DNA from: Streptomyces sp. ISL-1
GTDB lineage: Bacteria; Actinomycetota; Actinomycetes; Streptomycetales; Streptomycetaceae
Length of the DNA: 64,000 nucleotides
Assembly (NCBI RefSeq): GCF_018614585.1
Contig: NZ_JAGGOI010000014.1
Span: 109,591 to 173,590 of the forward strand
Direction of reading: 5' to 3'
Of the stretch, positions 9,715 through 17,879 are shown in pieces. How positions within the stretch are numbered: position 1 is the first letter of the stretch; each line of letters opens with the position of its first letter. Position numbers and translations under genes: made by a program. The notes beneath the pieces were generated by a model. It was not told the DNA's origin. It worked only from the letters and a program-made list of their open reading frames with translations, and did not search any database.

Positions 9715-10851
9715 ATGATCGAGGCAGTCGGCCTGACGAAGCGCTATGGCGCGAAGACGGCCGTGTACAACCTTTCCTTCCAGGTGCGGCCCGGTGCCGT
9801 CACCGGGTTCCTCGGCCCCAACGGCGCCGGCAAGTCGACGACGATGCGGATGATCCTCGGGCTCGACCAGCCGACCGAAGGCCATGTGACCATCAGTGGC
9901 CGCCCCTACCGGCAGCTGCCGAACGCTCCCCGCCAGGTCGGTGCCCTGCTCGACGCCAAGGCGGTGCACGGCGGCCGCAGCGCCCGCAGTCACCTGCTTT
10001 CGCTGGCGCAGCTCTCCGGTATCCCGGCCCGCCGGGTCGACGAGGTGCTCGGCGTCGTCGGCCTTCAGGAAGTCGCCAAGAAGCGCTCCAAGGGCTTCTC
10101 GCTCGGTATGGGGCAGCGGCTCGGTATCGCGGCGGCGCTCCTCGGCGACCCGCAGGTGCTGCTCTTCGACGAGCCGGTCAACGGCCTGGACCCGGAAGGC
10201 ATCCTCTGGGTCCGCAATCTGATGAAGCAGCTTGCCGCCGAAGGCCGTACGGTCTTCGTCTCCTCGCACCTGATGAGCGAAATGGCGCTCACCGCCGACC
10301 ACTTGATCGTGATCGGCCGTGGCCAGCTGCTCTCGGACATGAGCGTCAAGGACTTCATCTCGCACAACTCCGCGGACTTCGCCCGGGTGCGTACGCCGCA
10401 GACCGAGCCGCAGCAGCGCGAGAAGCTGTCCGCCGCGCTCACCGAGGCCGGCGGTCAGGTCATGTCGGAGCCGGACGGCGCGCTGCGGGTCACCGGGCTG
10501 CCGCTGCCCCAGATCAGCGATCTCGCGCACTCCGCGGACGTGCGGCTTTGGGAACTCTCGCCGCACCAGGCCTCGCTGGAGGAGGCGTACATGCGGATGA
10601 CCCAGGGCGCGGTCGACTACCGCTCGACCGCCGACCAGAAGTCGGGCCTGATGCAGCAGCCGCCGATGGGCTACCTCCCGCCGCAGCAGCAGATCCCCGA
10701 GGTGCCGCAGCAGGGCTGGTACGCTCCGCCGCCGCCCCAGCCCGGCCAGAACCCGTACGCCGGCGGAGCTCCTGTCGCGCCCGCCGCCGCTCCGCAGATG
10801 CCGCCGACGGCCGCCCCCGCCGACCTGACCAAGCCCGAGGACGCCCGATGA
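9715..10851 (+). CDS. ABC transporter ATP-binding protein (exporter pair 2)
   Basis: ATPase of a second ABC-2 exporter, 378 residues from the ATG at 9715. Walker A GPNGAGKS, signature FSLGMGQRLGIA, Walker B LLFDEPVNGLD and SSHLMSEM are nearly identical to pair 1. The C-terminal 70 residues are rich in Pro, Gln and Ala and resemble a disordered tether. Start chosen because GGGG lies 8 bases upstream and MIEAVGLTKRYG matches pair 1; an in-frame ATG-like start at 9679 would add 12 residues of non-conserved sequence. The stop overlaps the permease start by four bases (ATGA), so the two are translationally coupled. Confidence 0.9.
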   Translation: MIEAVGLTKRYGAKTAVYNLSFQVRPGAVTGFLGPNGAGKSTTMRMILGLDQPTEGHVTISGRPYRQLPNAPRQVGALLDAKAVHGGRSARSHLLSLAQLSGIPARRVDEVLGVVGLQEVAKKRSKGFSLGMGQRLGIAAALLGDPQVLLFDEPVNGLDPEGILWVRNLMKQLAAEGRTVFVSSHLMSEMALTADHLIVIGRGQLLSDMSVKDFISHNSADFARVRTPQTEPQQREKLSAALTEAGGQVMSEPDGALRVTGLPLPQISDLAHSADVRLWELSPHQASLEEAYMRMTQGAVDYRSTADQKSGLMQQPPMGYLPPQQQIPEVPQQGWYAPPPPQPGQNPYAGGAPVAPAAAPQMPPTAAPADLTKPEDAR

Positions 10852-11693
10852 CCACCCCCTACCAGCAGCAGGCGCCCTACCAGCCGCAGGGCGGGCCCGC
10901 CGCCGCGTACTCCTCGCCGATCCCGGTGCGCGACGCCCACCTCGGCGACGCCCTCGCCTCGGAGTGGACCAAGATCCGTTCCGTACGTTCCACGATGTGG
11001 ACGCTCGGCGTCATGATCGTGCTGATGGTCGGCCTCGGCGTGCTCTCCGCGGTCGTCGTCTCCGCCGCGGACGCCGACCTCGAGGGTCAGTCGGTCCTCT
11101 CCCTCGGCTTCTTCGGGGTACTGCTCGGCTCCATCTGCGTGATCACGCTGGGCGTGCTGACCATCGCCTCCGAGTACGGCACGGGGATGATCAGGACCAC
11201 GCTGACCGCCTGCCCCAGCCGCGCCCGCGTGCTGACCGCCAAGGCGGTCGTCTTCTTCCTGCTCGTCTTCACCCTCACCACGGTGATCACCGCGATCGTG
11301 GGCGGTCTGCAGACCCTGATCGTGGACCAGGGCTCGTCCACCGGCGAGGACTGGTTCCGCGCGACGGTCGGCATCGCTCTCTACGTCGCGACCCTCGGCC
11401 TGCTCTCGCTCGCCGTCGGCACCCTGATCCGTCATTCGGCGGGCGCGATCACCGTCATGATCGGCGTCGTGCTGCTGCCGCTGGTGCTGGCCATGTTCAT
11501 GTTCTCGGAGTCGCTGCGGGATCTGCAGCAGGCACTCTTCGAGTACTCGATCCCCAACCAGATCGGTGTGCTGTACGACACCGCCGTGACCGAGTCGGGT
11601 CCGGCCGGCTGGGACCCGCTGTGGATCATGCTGGGCGTGACGGCGGTGGCACTGGCCGGCGCGTACGCCTCGCTCAACACGCGCGACGTGTAA
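10848..11693 (+). CDS. ABC-2 type permease (exporter pair 2)
   Basis: 281-residue membrane component of the second exporter. The first 30 residues are Gln/Pro/Tyr-rich and cytosolic, followed by LASEWTKIRSVRSTMWTL, the EYGTGMIRTTL motif and about six membrane spans. The ATG overlaps the ATPase stop. The unit faces the convergent small zinc protein gene, whose stop is only 20 bases away. Substrate unknown. Confidence 0.88.
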   Translation: MTTPYQQQAPYQPQGGPAAAYSSPIPVRDAHLGDALASEWTKIRSVRSTMWTLGVMIVLMVGLGVLSAVVVSAADADLEGQSVLSLGFFGVLLGSICVITLGVLTIASEYGTGMIRTTLTACPSRARVLTAKAVVFFLLVFTLTTVITAIVGGLQTLIVDQGSSTGEDWFRATVGIALYVATLGLLSLAVGTLIRHSAGAITVMIGVVLLPLVLAMFMFSESLRDLQQALFEYSIPNQIGVLYDTAVTESGPAGWDPLWIMLGVTAVALAGAYASLNTRDV

Positions 11694-11713
11694 GGGCACG
11701 CGAGCCCGGAGCC

Positions 11714-12043
11714 TCAGTACTTCGGCGCGTTACGGGACCGCTGCACCCGCGTGGTGCGGCGGTCCTTCGCGTTCCAGCACGCCTTGTGCCAGTGCCGCCG
11801 GTCCTCCACGCCGCCGTGCTCCGGCCAGGCCACCACATGCGGGACGCTCGAAGGGATCTCCTGGTCGCAACCGGGGCACCGATACCGCTTGCCCGCGTCA
11901 CTTGCACCGGCGACATGGCGGACGGACCACTCCTCGCCCTGCCAGGACTCGCTCCGGCCGAAGCCGCCGTACCTCTCGCCGGGCCCGATGGCCTGCTCGG
12001 TAGGTTTCTCGCCGCCTCGGGGGCGGTTGCGGCGCGGGGACAC
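11714..12043 (-). CDS. Small zinc-finger-like conserved actinobacterial protein
   Basis: 109 residues from a GTG at 12043 with GAGGTG about 6 bases upstream. The N-terminal third is basic and disordered; the conserved C-terminal half reads RHVAGASDAGKRYRC then PGC, and has a CPGC pair plus HWHKAC, which looks like a treble-clef or HNH-like zinc site (CxxC ... HxxxC). Homologues in streptomycetes are often labelled ATP/GTP-binding, but I see no P-loop. A possible nucleic-acid-binding role is inference only. Confidence 0.75.
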   Translation of the reverse strand: MSPRRNRPRGGEKPTEQAIGPGERYGGFGRSESWQGEEWSVRHVAGASDAGKRYRCPGCDQEIPSSVPHVVAWPEHGGVEDRRHWHKACWNAKDRRTTRVQRSRNAPKY

Positions 12044-12256
12044 GTGACACCTCACGGGGCAAGTCCGGACAGTTCCCGTCCAGCCTACGGGCCTCCGGCC
12101 GGGGTACACGTACCGCACAGAGTGAGACCGTGACACCCACAGGGGCCAGTTACCGGAAAATCGCAACAACCTCGGGATTGGCCGTGCCTTTGGCACGTGT
12201 CAGACGTTGTTGCCGGTAGGGGGAGTGACGCGTCGGCCGCAAGGAGGCAATACGCG

Positions 12257-13288
12257 ATGCGCGTGGGAACTTTCGTACTGGCGGCCCAATTCCCGGGCCA
12301 GGGGCAGGGGGAGGCACTGCACCGTGCGGTGCGGTCCGCCGAGGTCGCGGAGGAGTCCGGACTGGATTCGGTCTGGCTCGCCGAGCACCATTTCGTGCCG
12401 TACGGCGTGTGCCCGTCGGCTGTGACACTCGCCGCGCTGCTGCTCGGCCGCACCCGGCGGATCCGGGTCGGCACAGCCGTGAGCGTGCTGCCGAGCGCGC
12501 ACCCCGTGTCGCTGGGCGAGCAGACGGCGCTGCTGCATCTCACCAGCGGGGGAAGGTTCTCCCTCGGTGTGGGGCGGGGCGGCCCCTGGGTCGATCTGGA
12601 GGTCTTCGGCACCGGCCTCGACGCCTACGAGAAGGACTTTCCGGAGTCCCTGGACCTGCTGCTGCGCTGGCTGCGCGAACCCCGCGTCGACGCCCGGGGG
12701 GACCGGTTCACCTTCCGTGAAGTCCCGGTCGTGCCAAGGCCGGACGAGCTGATCGGCACTCGCCCCGAAGGCCCCGAGGTGATCGTCGCGTGCACGTCCC
12801 CGAAGAGCGTGAAGCTCGCCGCCGAGCGCGGGCTGCCGATGCTGCTCGGGATGCACTGCGACAACGAGGAGAAGGCCGAGATGGTCGCCCGGTGGCGTAC
12901 GGACGCGCTCGCCGCGGGCCGCCCGCCCGAGGAGGTCGAGCACGCCGGGCATGTGTCGGCCGGCGTGGCCCAGATCGCGGACCACGGGGCCGATGCCTCC
13001 GAGGCGCTGCTGAAGGCGATGCCGGGCTGGCTCAAGCAGGGCCTGGACGCCCATGTGACGGTCGACGGGCGGCGCCGGGCGATGCGGGACCCCGTGGCGT
13101 ACACAGAACTGCTCTGCGAGATGCACCCGGTAGGCCCGCCGCGGCTGGCCGCGGACCGCATCGCGGCCACCGCGGAACGTACCGGCATCAGCCGCTTCGC
13201 CCTGCTCACCGAGGGCTCGGGCGACCTCGCGGCCACCGAGGAGAATGTGCGGCGCCTCGGCACAGAAGTCCTGCCACTGCTGAGCTGA
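12257..13288 (+). CDS. LLM-class flavin-dependent oxidoreductase
   Basis: 343-residue luciferase-like TIM-barrel monooxygenase or dehydrogenase using FMN or F420. Start set at 12257 because a strong AAGGAGG lies at 12243-12249 and the protein then begins with the expected first beta strand MRVGTFVLAAQFPGQG. The motifs LAEHHFVPYGVCPSAVTLAA and LHLTSGGRFSLGVGRG are the classical LLM signatures. It stands alone and converges on the next minus-strand gene across a shared terminator. Natural substrate cannot be predicted. Confidence 0.88.
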   Translation: MRVGTFVLAAQFPGQGQGEALHRAVRSAEVAEESGLDSVWLAEHHFVPYGVCPSAVTLAALLLGRTRRIRVGTAVSVLPSAHPVSLGEQTALLHLTSGGRFSLGVGRGGPWVDLEVFGTGLDAYEKDFPESLDLLLRWLREPRVDARGDRFTFREVPVVPRPDELIGTRPEGPEVIVACTSPKSVKLAAERGLPMLLGMHCDNEEKAEMVARWRTDALAAGRPPEEVEHAGHVSAGVAQIADHGADASEALLKAMPGWLKQGLDAHVTVDGRRRAMRDPVAYTELLCEMHPVGPPRLAADRIAATAERTGISRFALLTEGSGDLAATEENVRRLGTEVLPLLS

Positions 13289-13322
13289 GCCCTGCTCGTC
13301 GCGTCCCGGCCCGTACCGGTGG

Positions 13323-13372
13323 TGCTGCCGCTCCGACACCAGTTGCACCTCCCGCGGTGCGGAGCGGCAGCA
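13323..13372. terminator. Bidirectional terminator between convergent genes
   Basis: TGCTGCCGCTCCG at 13323-13335 is the perfect reverse complement of CGGAGCGGCAGCA at 13360-13372, with a 24-base loop. It lies between the convergent stops at 13288 and 13380. Confidence 0.7.
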
Positions 13373-13379
13373 GAAGACT

Positions 13380-13772
13380 TCAGCAGTCGCGCATTTCGGG
13401 CGACTGGTTGAGCAACTGGCCCCGTATGGAAGTGAAGCGGGCGAGCCGCTCATCCACCGAGGAGTCCAGCGGGAACACCGCTACGCGGTGGCAGTTCTGG
13501 AATGCCAGACGCACCCCGAAGTGCCGCTGGAGCGCGCCGCGAATCGCGTCACTCGCGAGCGCGCGCAGCAGCTGACCACGTGCCTGCTCGTCCGGCGGAG
13601 GCGTCTGGTTGTCGGCGAAGTCCCCGCCGTCCACCTTCAGCTGAGCCACCAGAGAACTGATCATCTCCCACGCGAAGGGCAGGGAGGTCCGGACGCAGTC
13701 GACGAAGGCAGCTTCGTCGACCTCGCCTCGCTCGGCCTGTTCCAACAGCGCCGGTGAGACGTCGAGCGACAT
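13380..13772 (-). CDS. Conserved actinobacterial protein of unknown function
   Basis: 130 residues. The ATG at 13772 has AGGAG seven bases upstream; a longer frame upstream is Arg/Cys-rich and looks non-coding. The protein is soluble, mostly helical, and begins MSLDVSPALLEQAERGEVDEAAF. It is divergent from nucS and in my memory this pair is conserved among streptomycetes. No catalytic motif is visible, so no function is assigned. Confidence 0.78.
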   Translation of the reverse strand: MSLDVSPALLEQAERGEVDEAAFVDCVRTSLPFAWEMISSLVAQLKVDGGDFADNQTPPPDEQARGQLLRALASDAIRGALQRHFGVRLAFQNCHRVAVFPLDSSVDERLARFTSIRGQLLNQSPEMRDC

Positions 13773-14000
13773 GGGTTCTCCTCTCGCGACCCCGGTGAAC
13801 GGGGTCTTACGGGCAGGGAAGGAGTCCGGCGGACGACGACGGCACACGAACGACGCATGACGACACAGAGTGCACGACCGACGACCTCCTGCTTCCACGG
13901 TAAGTGCGCTGCCCGGAGCGCACCAGGAGATTGGGAACACAACCGGCCAATTACGAACGGTGCTTCCGGGGGCGAATCGCGCGCATCGGCGTGTGTCGAG

Positions 14001-14006
14001 TAGCGT
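14001..14006 (+). promoter_or_regulatory. nucS: -10 box TAGCGT for nucS
   Basis: TAGCGT ends eight bases before the nucS ATG and there is no ribosome site, which fits a leaderless or nearly leaderless transcript. Confidence 0.5.
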
Positions 14007-14014
14007 TGCCGACC

Positions 14015-14677
14015 ATGCGTCTTGTCATCGCCCGCTGCTCCGTGGACTACGCGGGCCGGCTCACCGCCCACCTGCCCTCCGCTCCCCGTCTGATCCTGGT
14101 CAAGGCAGACGGCAGCGTCTCCATCCACGCGGACGACAGGGCGTACAAACCACTGAACTGGATGTCCCCTCCCTGCACCCTCAAAGAGGGTGACGGCAGC
14201 GTCTGGACCGTCATCAACAAAGCGGGCGAGAAACTGATCATTACGATGGAGGAAACCCTCCATGACTCCTCGCACGAACTCGGCGTGGACCCCGGCCTGA
14301 TCAAGGACGGGGTGGAGGCGCACCTCCAGGAGCTGCTCGCCGACCGCATCGAGACGCTGGGCGAGGGATACAGCCTGATCCGGCGCGAATACCCCACAGC
14401 CATCGGCCCGGTGGACATCCTGTGCCGGGACTCCGACGGCGCGACGGTGGCCGTTGAGATCAAGCGGCGCGGTGAGATCGACGGGGTCGAGCAGCTCACG
14501 CGCTACCTGGAGCTGCTGAACCGCGACCCTCATCTGGCGCCGGTGAAGGGCGTGTTCGCGGCGCAGGAGATCAAGCCGCAGGCACGGGTGCTGGCGACGG
14601 ACCGCGGGATCGGGTGCGTGGTGCTGGACTACAACGCGCTGCGGGGCATCGCGGACGACAAGCTCAGGCTGTTCTGA
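14015..14677 (+). CDS. nucS: Mismatch-specific endonuclease NucS (EndoMS)
   Basis: Performs the non-canonical mismatch repair of Actinobacteria, which lack MutS/MutL, by cutting both strands at mismatches. 220 residues. The N-terminal beta-rich DNA-binding/dimerisation domain spans about 1-110, the nuclease domain 115-220. Catalytic residues of the D-ExK type are visible: Asp134 (PVDIL), Glu148 and Lys150 (VEIKRRG). The C-terminal DDKLRLF is the sliding-clamp-binding tail known for the family. The start [16 protein letters not shown] is conserved, which rules out the 37-residue longer frame. Confidence 0.96.
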   Translation: MRLVIARCSVDYAGRLTAHLPSAPRLILVKADGSVSIHADDRAYKPLNWMSPPCTLKEGDGSVWTVINKAGEKLIITMEETLHDSSHELGVDPGLIKDGVEAHLQELLADRIETLGEGYSLIRREYPTAIGPVDILCRDSDGATVAVEIKRRGEIDGVEQLTRYLELLNRDPHLAPVKGVFAAQEIKPQARVLATDRGIGCVVLDYNALRGIADDKLRLF

Positions 14678-14719
14678 GGACGGCACTGAAACGAGTACGA
14701 GAGTACGTGAATACGGGGA

Positions 14720-14750
14720 CGGCCCCGGGCGGCGATGCTGCCCGGGGCCG
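14720..14750. terminator. Bidirectional terminator after nucS
   Basis: CGGCCCCGGGC and GCCCGGGGCCG form an 11-bp perfect stem with a 9-base loop, between the convergent nucS and the P-loop membrane protein gene. Confidence 0.7.
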
Positions 14751-14769
14751 AACTGCGTTCTCCTGGCCG

Positions 14770-17208
14770 TCAGATGACGGGCGAGCCGCTGGAGCTCGCG
14801 GAGGACGCGGGGGCGCTGCTGGTCGTGATCGGGGCGCTGGCGGAAGACGAGCCTTCGGGCGAAGTCGTCGCCGAAGGTGACGGGGTGGTCGACGGCGTCG
14901 GCGTCGGCGTCGACGTCGGAGGCGGAGTGGTCGGGGGCTTCGTCGGCGGGGTCGACGGGGGCCTCGTAGGCGTCGTGGGCCTACTCGACGGCGACGGCCT
15001 GCCACCCGGCTTCGACGAACTCGGCGACGGCTCGATCCCCGGCTTCGACGGGTCGCCCGACGACGGGCTGGAGCTCGGCGTCGCCGTCCCCGTCGCGTCC
15101 GGGTCGCCGCCCGGGCGGCTGGTCGAGCCGACGGCCGGCTCGTCCGCGTCCAGGCCGTTCTCGGCGTCGTCCTCGTTCGCCGACTGGCCGTTCCTGACGT
15201 TGCCGCCGGGCGGTTCCTCGTGGTCCGAGGCCGCCCCCAGCGTCACCACCGTGCCGAGCACCGCGGCGAGCAGCGCGCCCGCGCCCGCGGCGACCAGGTT
15301 GCGGCGCGCTCCGCCGAAGACGTTGAGCGGGCCGCGCGGCTTCGCGCCGCCCGCGGGAGACTCCCGCCGCGCCACCAATGTGGCGGGCTCCTGTGACGAC
15401 TTCGACCTCCCCGAGGCCCCCAGCGGCAGCACGGCCGCCGATACGCCTCCGGGCGGCGACGCCGACTCCTCGTGGCGCGCGGCGGGCACTTCCTCGCCCG
15501 CCGGGGTGCGTCCGCCGGGTACGAGGCCGCCCGCGCGGTCCGCGACGAGCGCCAGCGCCCTGCGTCCCGCGACGGTGCCGCGCTTGTCGGCGAGCGCCCC
15601 GCGCATGGCGATCGAGGCCTCCAGCTCGGCGCGCGCCCGCTCCAGGCTGCCGGTGCAGAGCGCGAGTACGCCCAACTCATGGTGGAAATACGCCTCTTCA
15701 GCCACTTCGCCCGATATCCGGGCCGCTTCGGAGCCGATCCGCAGGGCCCGCTCCCAGGCGGTCCAGTGCAGTCCCGCCGCGAAGGCGGGTGCGGCGCTGC
15801 GGGCCAGCAGTACGGCAGCACTGGGGTGTCCCGCTTCCTCCCCCGGGACCAGCGCGGCCAGCGCGGCGAGGACGGCGTCCGCCTCGGCCACCGCCCGATC
15901 GGGGGTGACGGAGGGGTGTCCGGCCCACCAGGCGTAGTGCTGGGCGACGGTGTGGGCGTGGGCGGCCACGTCGTCGGCGTAGCCCTTCTCCGTCAGCTGC
16001 GCGATCACGCCGGCCGCCAGCCGGTAGCGGGTGCCGACCGGGGAGAGCAGCCCGCAGTTCATCAACTCGCCGAGCGCGGCGTCCGCGTGGGTGTCACCGA
16101 CGAGCGCCGGCAGATGCGCCTGGTGCGGGACCTCGCCGCCGAGCGCGACGGCGAAGCGCAGGGTCTGGCGGGCGGACTCGCCGAGCCGGGAGGCGAGCAG
16201 CGCCGCGGGCGCGGCCCCCTCGCCCAGCGTCGGCAGCGGGACCTCGACGCCGTCGGCCGAGTCGAAGACTCCGATCGCGTCGGGGTCCTCCGGGTCGGGA
16301 CGCAGGCTGTCGCTCTGCCGCAGCAGCGCGCCCGCCTGTACGAAGCGCAGCGGCAGGCCCTCCGACTCGAACCAGAGGTCGCCCGCCCAGTTCGCCTCGT
16401 CCTCGGTGAGGGGCCGCTCCACGGTGCGCTTCAGCAGCTCCAGCGAGCTGCTGCGGCCGAGGCCCGCGAGGAAGACCTCTTCGAGGTGCGAGTCGGCGGC
16501 GGGGGCCGCGATGTCGGGTGTGGCGGCGACCAGGAAGGCGCACTCGGGCGCGGCGTCCAGCAGTTCGCCGAGGGCAGCGCCGCCGAACTCCAGGTCGTCC
16601 AGGACGACGATCGCGCCGATGTCCCGTATGCGCTCCAGCAGCCCTGCCCGGTCGGGCCGCTGCTGCGGCGCGTTGTACACGACCGCGAAGAGCTCGTAGA
16701 GCAGTTCGCTCGGGGTGCGGCGGTAGCCGCTGAGCCGTACGACTCCGTCGGGGGCGAGGTCCGCGCAGTCGTCGGCGACGGTGTCGAGCAGGGTGCTGCG
16801 CCCGGAGCCCGCGGGCCCGGTGAGCCGCACCGAGCGACCGCGGCCCAGCAGCCGTACGAGCCGCTCGCGCTCGTCGTCGCGCTCGAGCAGCGGGAGCCGC
16901 AGGGCGGGCGGGCCCGTCGGCAGGGGCGGCTGCGCCGCTCGCTGCCGTTCGGCGCGCTCCTCGGAGCTGTACCGGACCGGCCGGGCGGGCTGCTTTCCCC
17001 CATGGCCTTCGGCATGGGCGGGGTCCCCACCGGGCGGGCAGGGCTCGATCTCGCTGCCGTCGACGGGGTTGACCGTGAGCAGGAAGTCGCCGGTGACGAG
17101 CCTGACGGTACGGGCGAGCGCCGGAGCGGGGTGTACGAAGTCGGGCGTGGCGGTGTCGCGCGGGGGCCGCGACTGTCCCGCGCCCTCGCCGAATTTGTCG
17201 TTGTCCAT
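14770..17208 (-). CDS. STAND-like P-loop protein with membrane anchor and Ser/Thr/Pro-rich tail
   Basis: 812 residues, unrecognised at the level of function. Order: a disordered N-terminus with an odd Gly/His/Pro stretch (about 55-75); an NTPase core with Walker A GPAGSGRS at 131-138, where the usual Lys is Arg, and Walker B IVVLDDLEF near 200; a helical region with winged-helix and TPR-like character; one membrane span near 640-665 (NLVAAGAGALLAAVLGTVV); and an extracytoplasmic tail of Ser, Thr and Pro of about 140 residues. Such architecture suggests signal-transduction ATPases, but the membrane span and tail are unusual. ATP binding should be treated as unproven because of the Lys to Arg change. 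Part of the N-terminus looks like an inserted palindromic repeat. Confidence 0.8.
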   Translation of the reverse strand: MDNDKFGEGAGQSRPPRDTATPDFVHPAPALARTVRLVTGDFLLTVNPVDGSEIEPCPPGGDPAHAEGHGGKQPARPVRYSSEERAERQRAAQPPLPTGPPALRLPLLERDDERERLVRLLGRGRSVRLTGPAGSGRSTLLDTVADDCADLAPDGVVRLSGYRRTPSELLYELFAVVYNAPQQRPDRAGLLERIRDIGAIVVLDDLEFGGAALGELLDAAPECAFLVAATPDIAAPAADSHLEEVFLAGLGRSSSLELLKRTVERPLTEDEANWAGDLWFESEGLPLRFVQAGALLRQSDSLRPDPEDPDAIGVFDSADGVEVPLPTLGEGAAPAALLASRLGESARQTLRFAVALGGEVPHQAHLPALVGDTHADAALGELMNCGLLSPVGTRYRLAAGVIAQLTEKGYADDVAAHAHTVAQHYAWWAGHPSVTPDRAVAEADAVLAALAALVPGEEAGHPSAAVLLARSAAPAFAAGLHWTAWERALRIGSEAARISGEVAEEAYFHHELGVLALCTGSLERARAELEASIAMRGALADKRGTVAGRRALALVADRAGGLVPGGRTPAGEEVPAARHEESASPPGGVSAAVLPLGASGRSKSSQEPATLVARRESPAGGAKPRGPLNVFGGARRNLVAAGAGALLAAVLGTVVTLGAASDHEEPPGGNVRNGQSANEDDAENGLDADEPAVGSTSRPGGDPDATGTATPSSSPSSGDPSKPGIEPSPSSSKPGGRPSPSSRPTTPTRPPSTPPTKPPTTPPPTSTPTPTPSTTPSPSATTSPEGSSSASAPITTSSAPASSASSSGSPVI
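16995..17036. repeat. GC-rich palindromic element in frame inside the STAND-like gene
   Basis: CCCCCATGGCCTTCGGCATG followed by GGCGGGGTCCCC has the same C-run, hairpin, G-run, TCCCC layout as the intergenic elements near 24400 and 36100. CCCATGGCC and its partner pair around a TTC loop. It is translated as Gly/His/Ala-rich residues around 61-72 of the protein. Confidence 0.6.
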
Positions 17209-17363
17209 GGTCCAAGCCCCCCAGATGCGCTGTGCCTGTCACACGGGTCCGTCAATTCGGCAGGCGAGCGAACCCTAAACGTTCGCTCAGTATCTACGAA
17301 CGCCCGGGGTGCCACCCGGCCCGTGACGTCACAGTCGCGTGAGGATTGCGAGCGTCCTACGGT

Positions 17364-17687
17364 TCACACCCGAGGGAGCGATTCGGCCGCGAGGCCGCCT
17401 TCGATGGCGAGAATGCGGTGCAGCCGAGTGGCGACCAGCAGTCTCTGCATCTGTGGCGGCACACCGCGCAGCACCAGCCGGCGACCGCACCGGCCGGCCC
17501 GCCGGTGCGCGCCCATGATGACCCCGAGCCCGGTGGCATCCCAGGAGTCGAGGTCGGTCAGGTCGAGCACGAGGTCGCCGGCTCCGTCGTCGACGGCCGA
17601 GTGCAGGACCGTACGGGCGTCCGCCGCGCTGCGGACGTCGAGGCGGCCCCCGACGACCAGCTCGGCGTGGTCGCCCCTGATGTGCAT
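17364..17687 (-). CDS. STAS-domain anti-anti-sigma factor-like protein
   Basis: 107-residue STAS domain, the fold of anti-sigma factor antagonists that bind kinase anti-sigma factors and are switched by phosphorylation. The core motif reads LDLTDLDSWDATGLGVIMGA. In the classical family the motif is D-S-S-G-L with a phosphorylated Ser; here residues 50-53 are D-A-T-G, leaving Thr52 as the only hydroxyl at that place. Start chosen at the ATG at 17687 with GGGGAG six bases upstream; the longer frame adds a non-conserved polar stretch. Its partner kinase is not in the window. Confidence 0.85.
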   Translation of the reverse strand: MHIRGDHAELVVGGRLDVRSAADARTVLHSAVDDGAGDLVLDLTDLDSWDATGLGVIMGAHRRAGRCGRRLVLRGVPPQMQRLLVATRLHRILAIEGGLAAESLPRV

Positions 17688-17879
17688 ATGCGCTCCCCGT
17701 GAGTGCGTCAGTGCCCTGTGTCTGTCTTCGGTCTGTGTTTCGGTTTTCTGCGCCGGTTCTTCTGTCTCGTTCTTCTGTCTTGCAACAACTGACTGCCCCA
17801 TGGGCGAGGAAGTTGCCGTCTGTAAGCGAACCGATACCGAATTCACCCCTGCGGGTGATACCAAACCGGTCGATGAGGG

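Noticed and set aside
9660..10847. A long frame reading through the second ABC ATPase into its permease
   Set aside because: The first part is Arg/Gly-rich shadow sequence; the permease itself begins at 10848 with a coupled ATG.
12044..12196. An N-terminal extension of the small zinc protein to 12196
   Set aside because: The extra 51 residues are Arg/Pro/Trp-rich and not like the conserved family start; the GTG at 12043 has a ribosome site.
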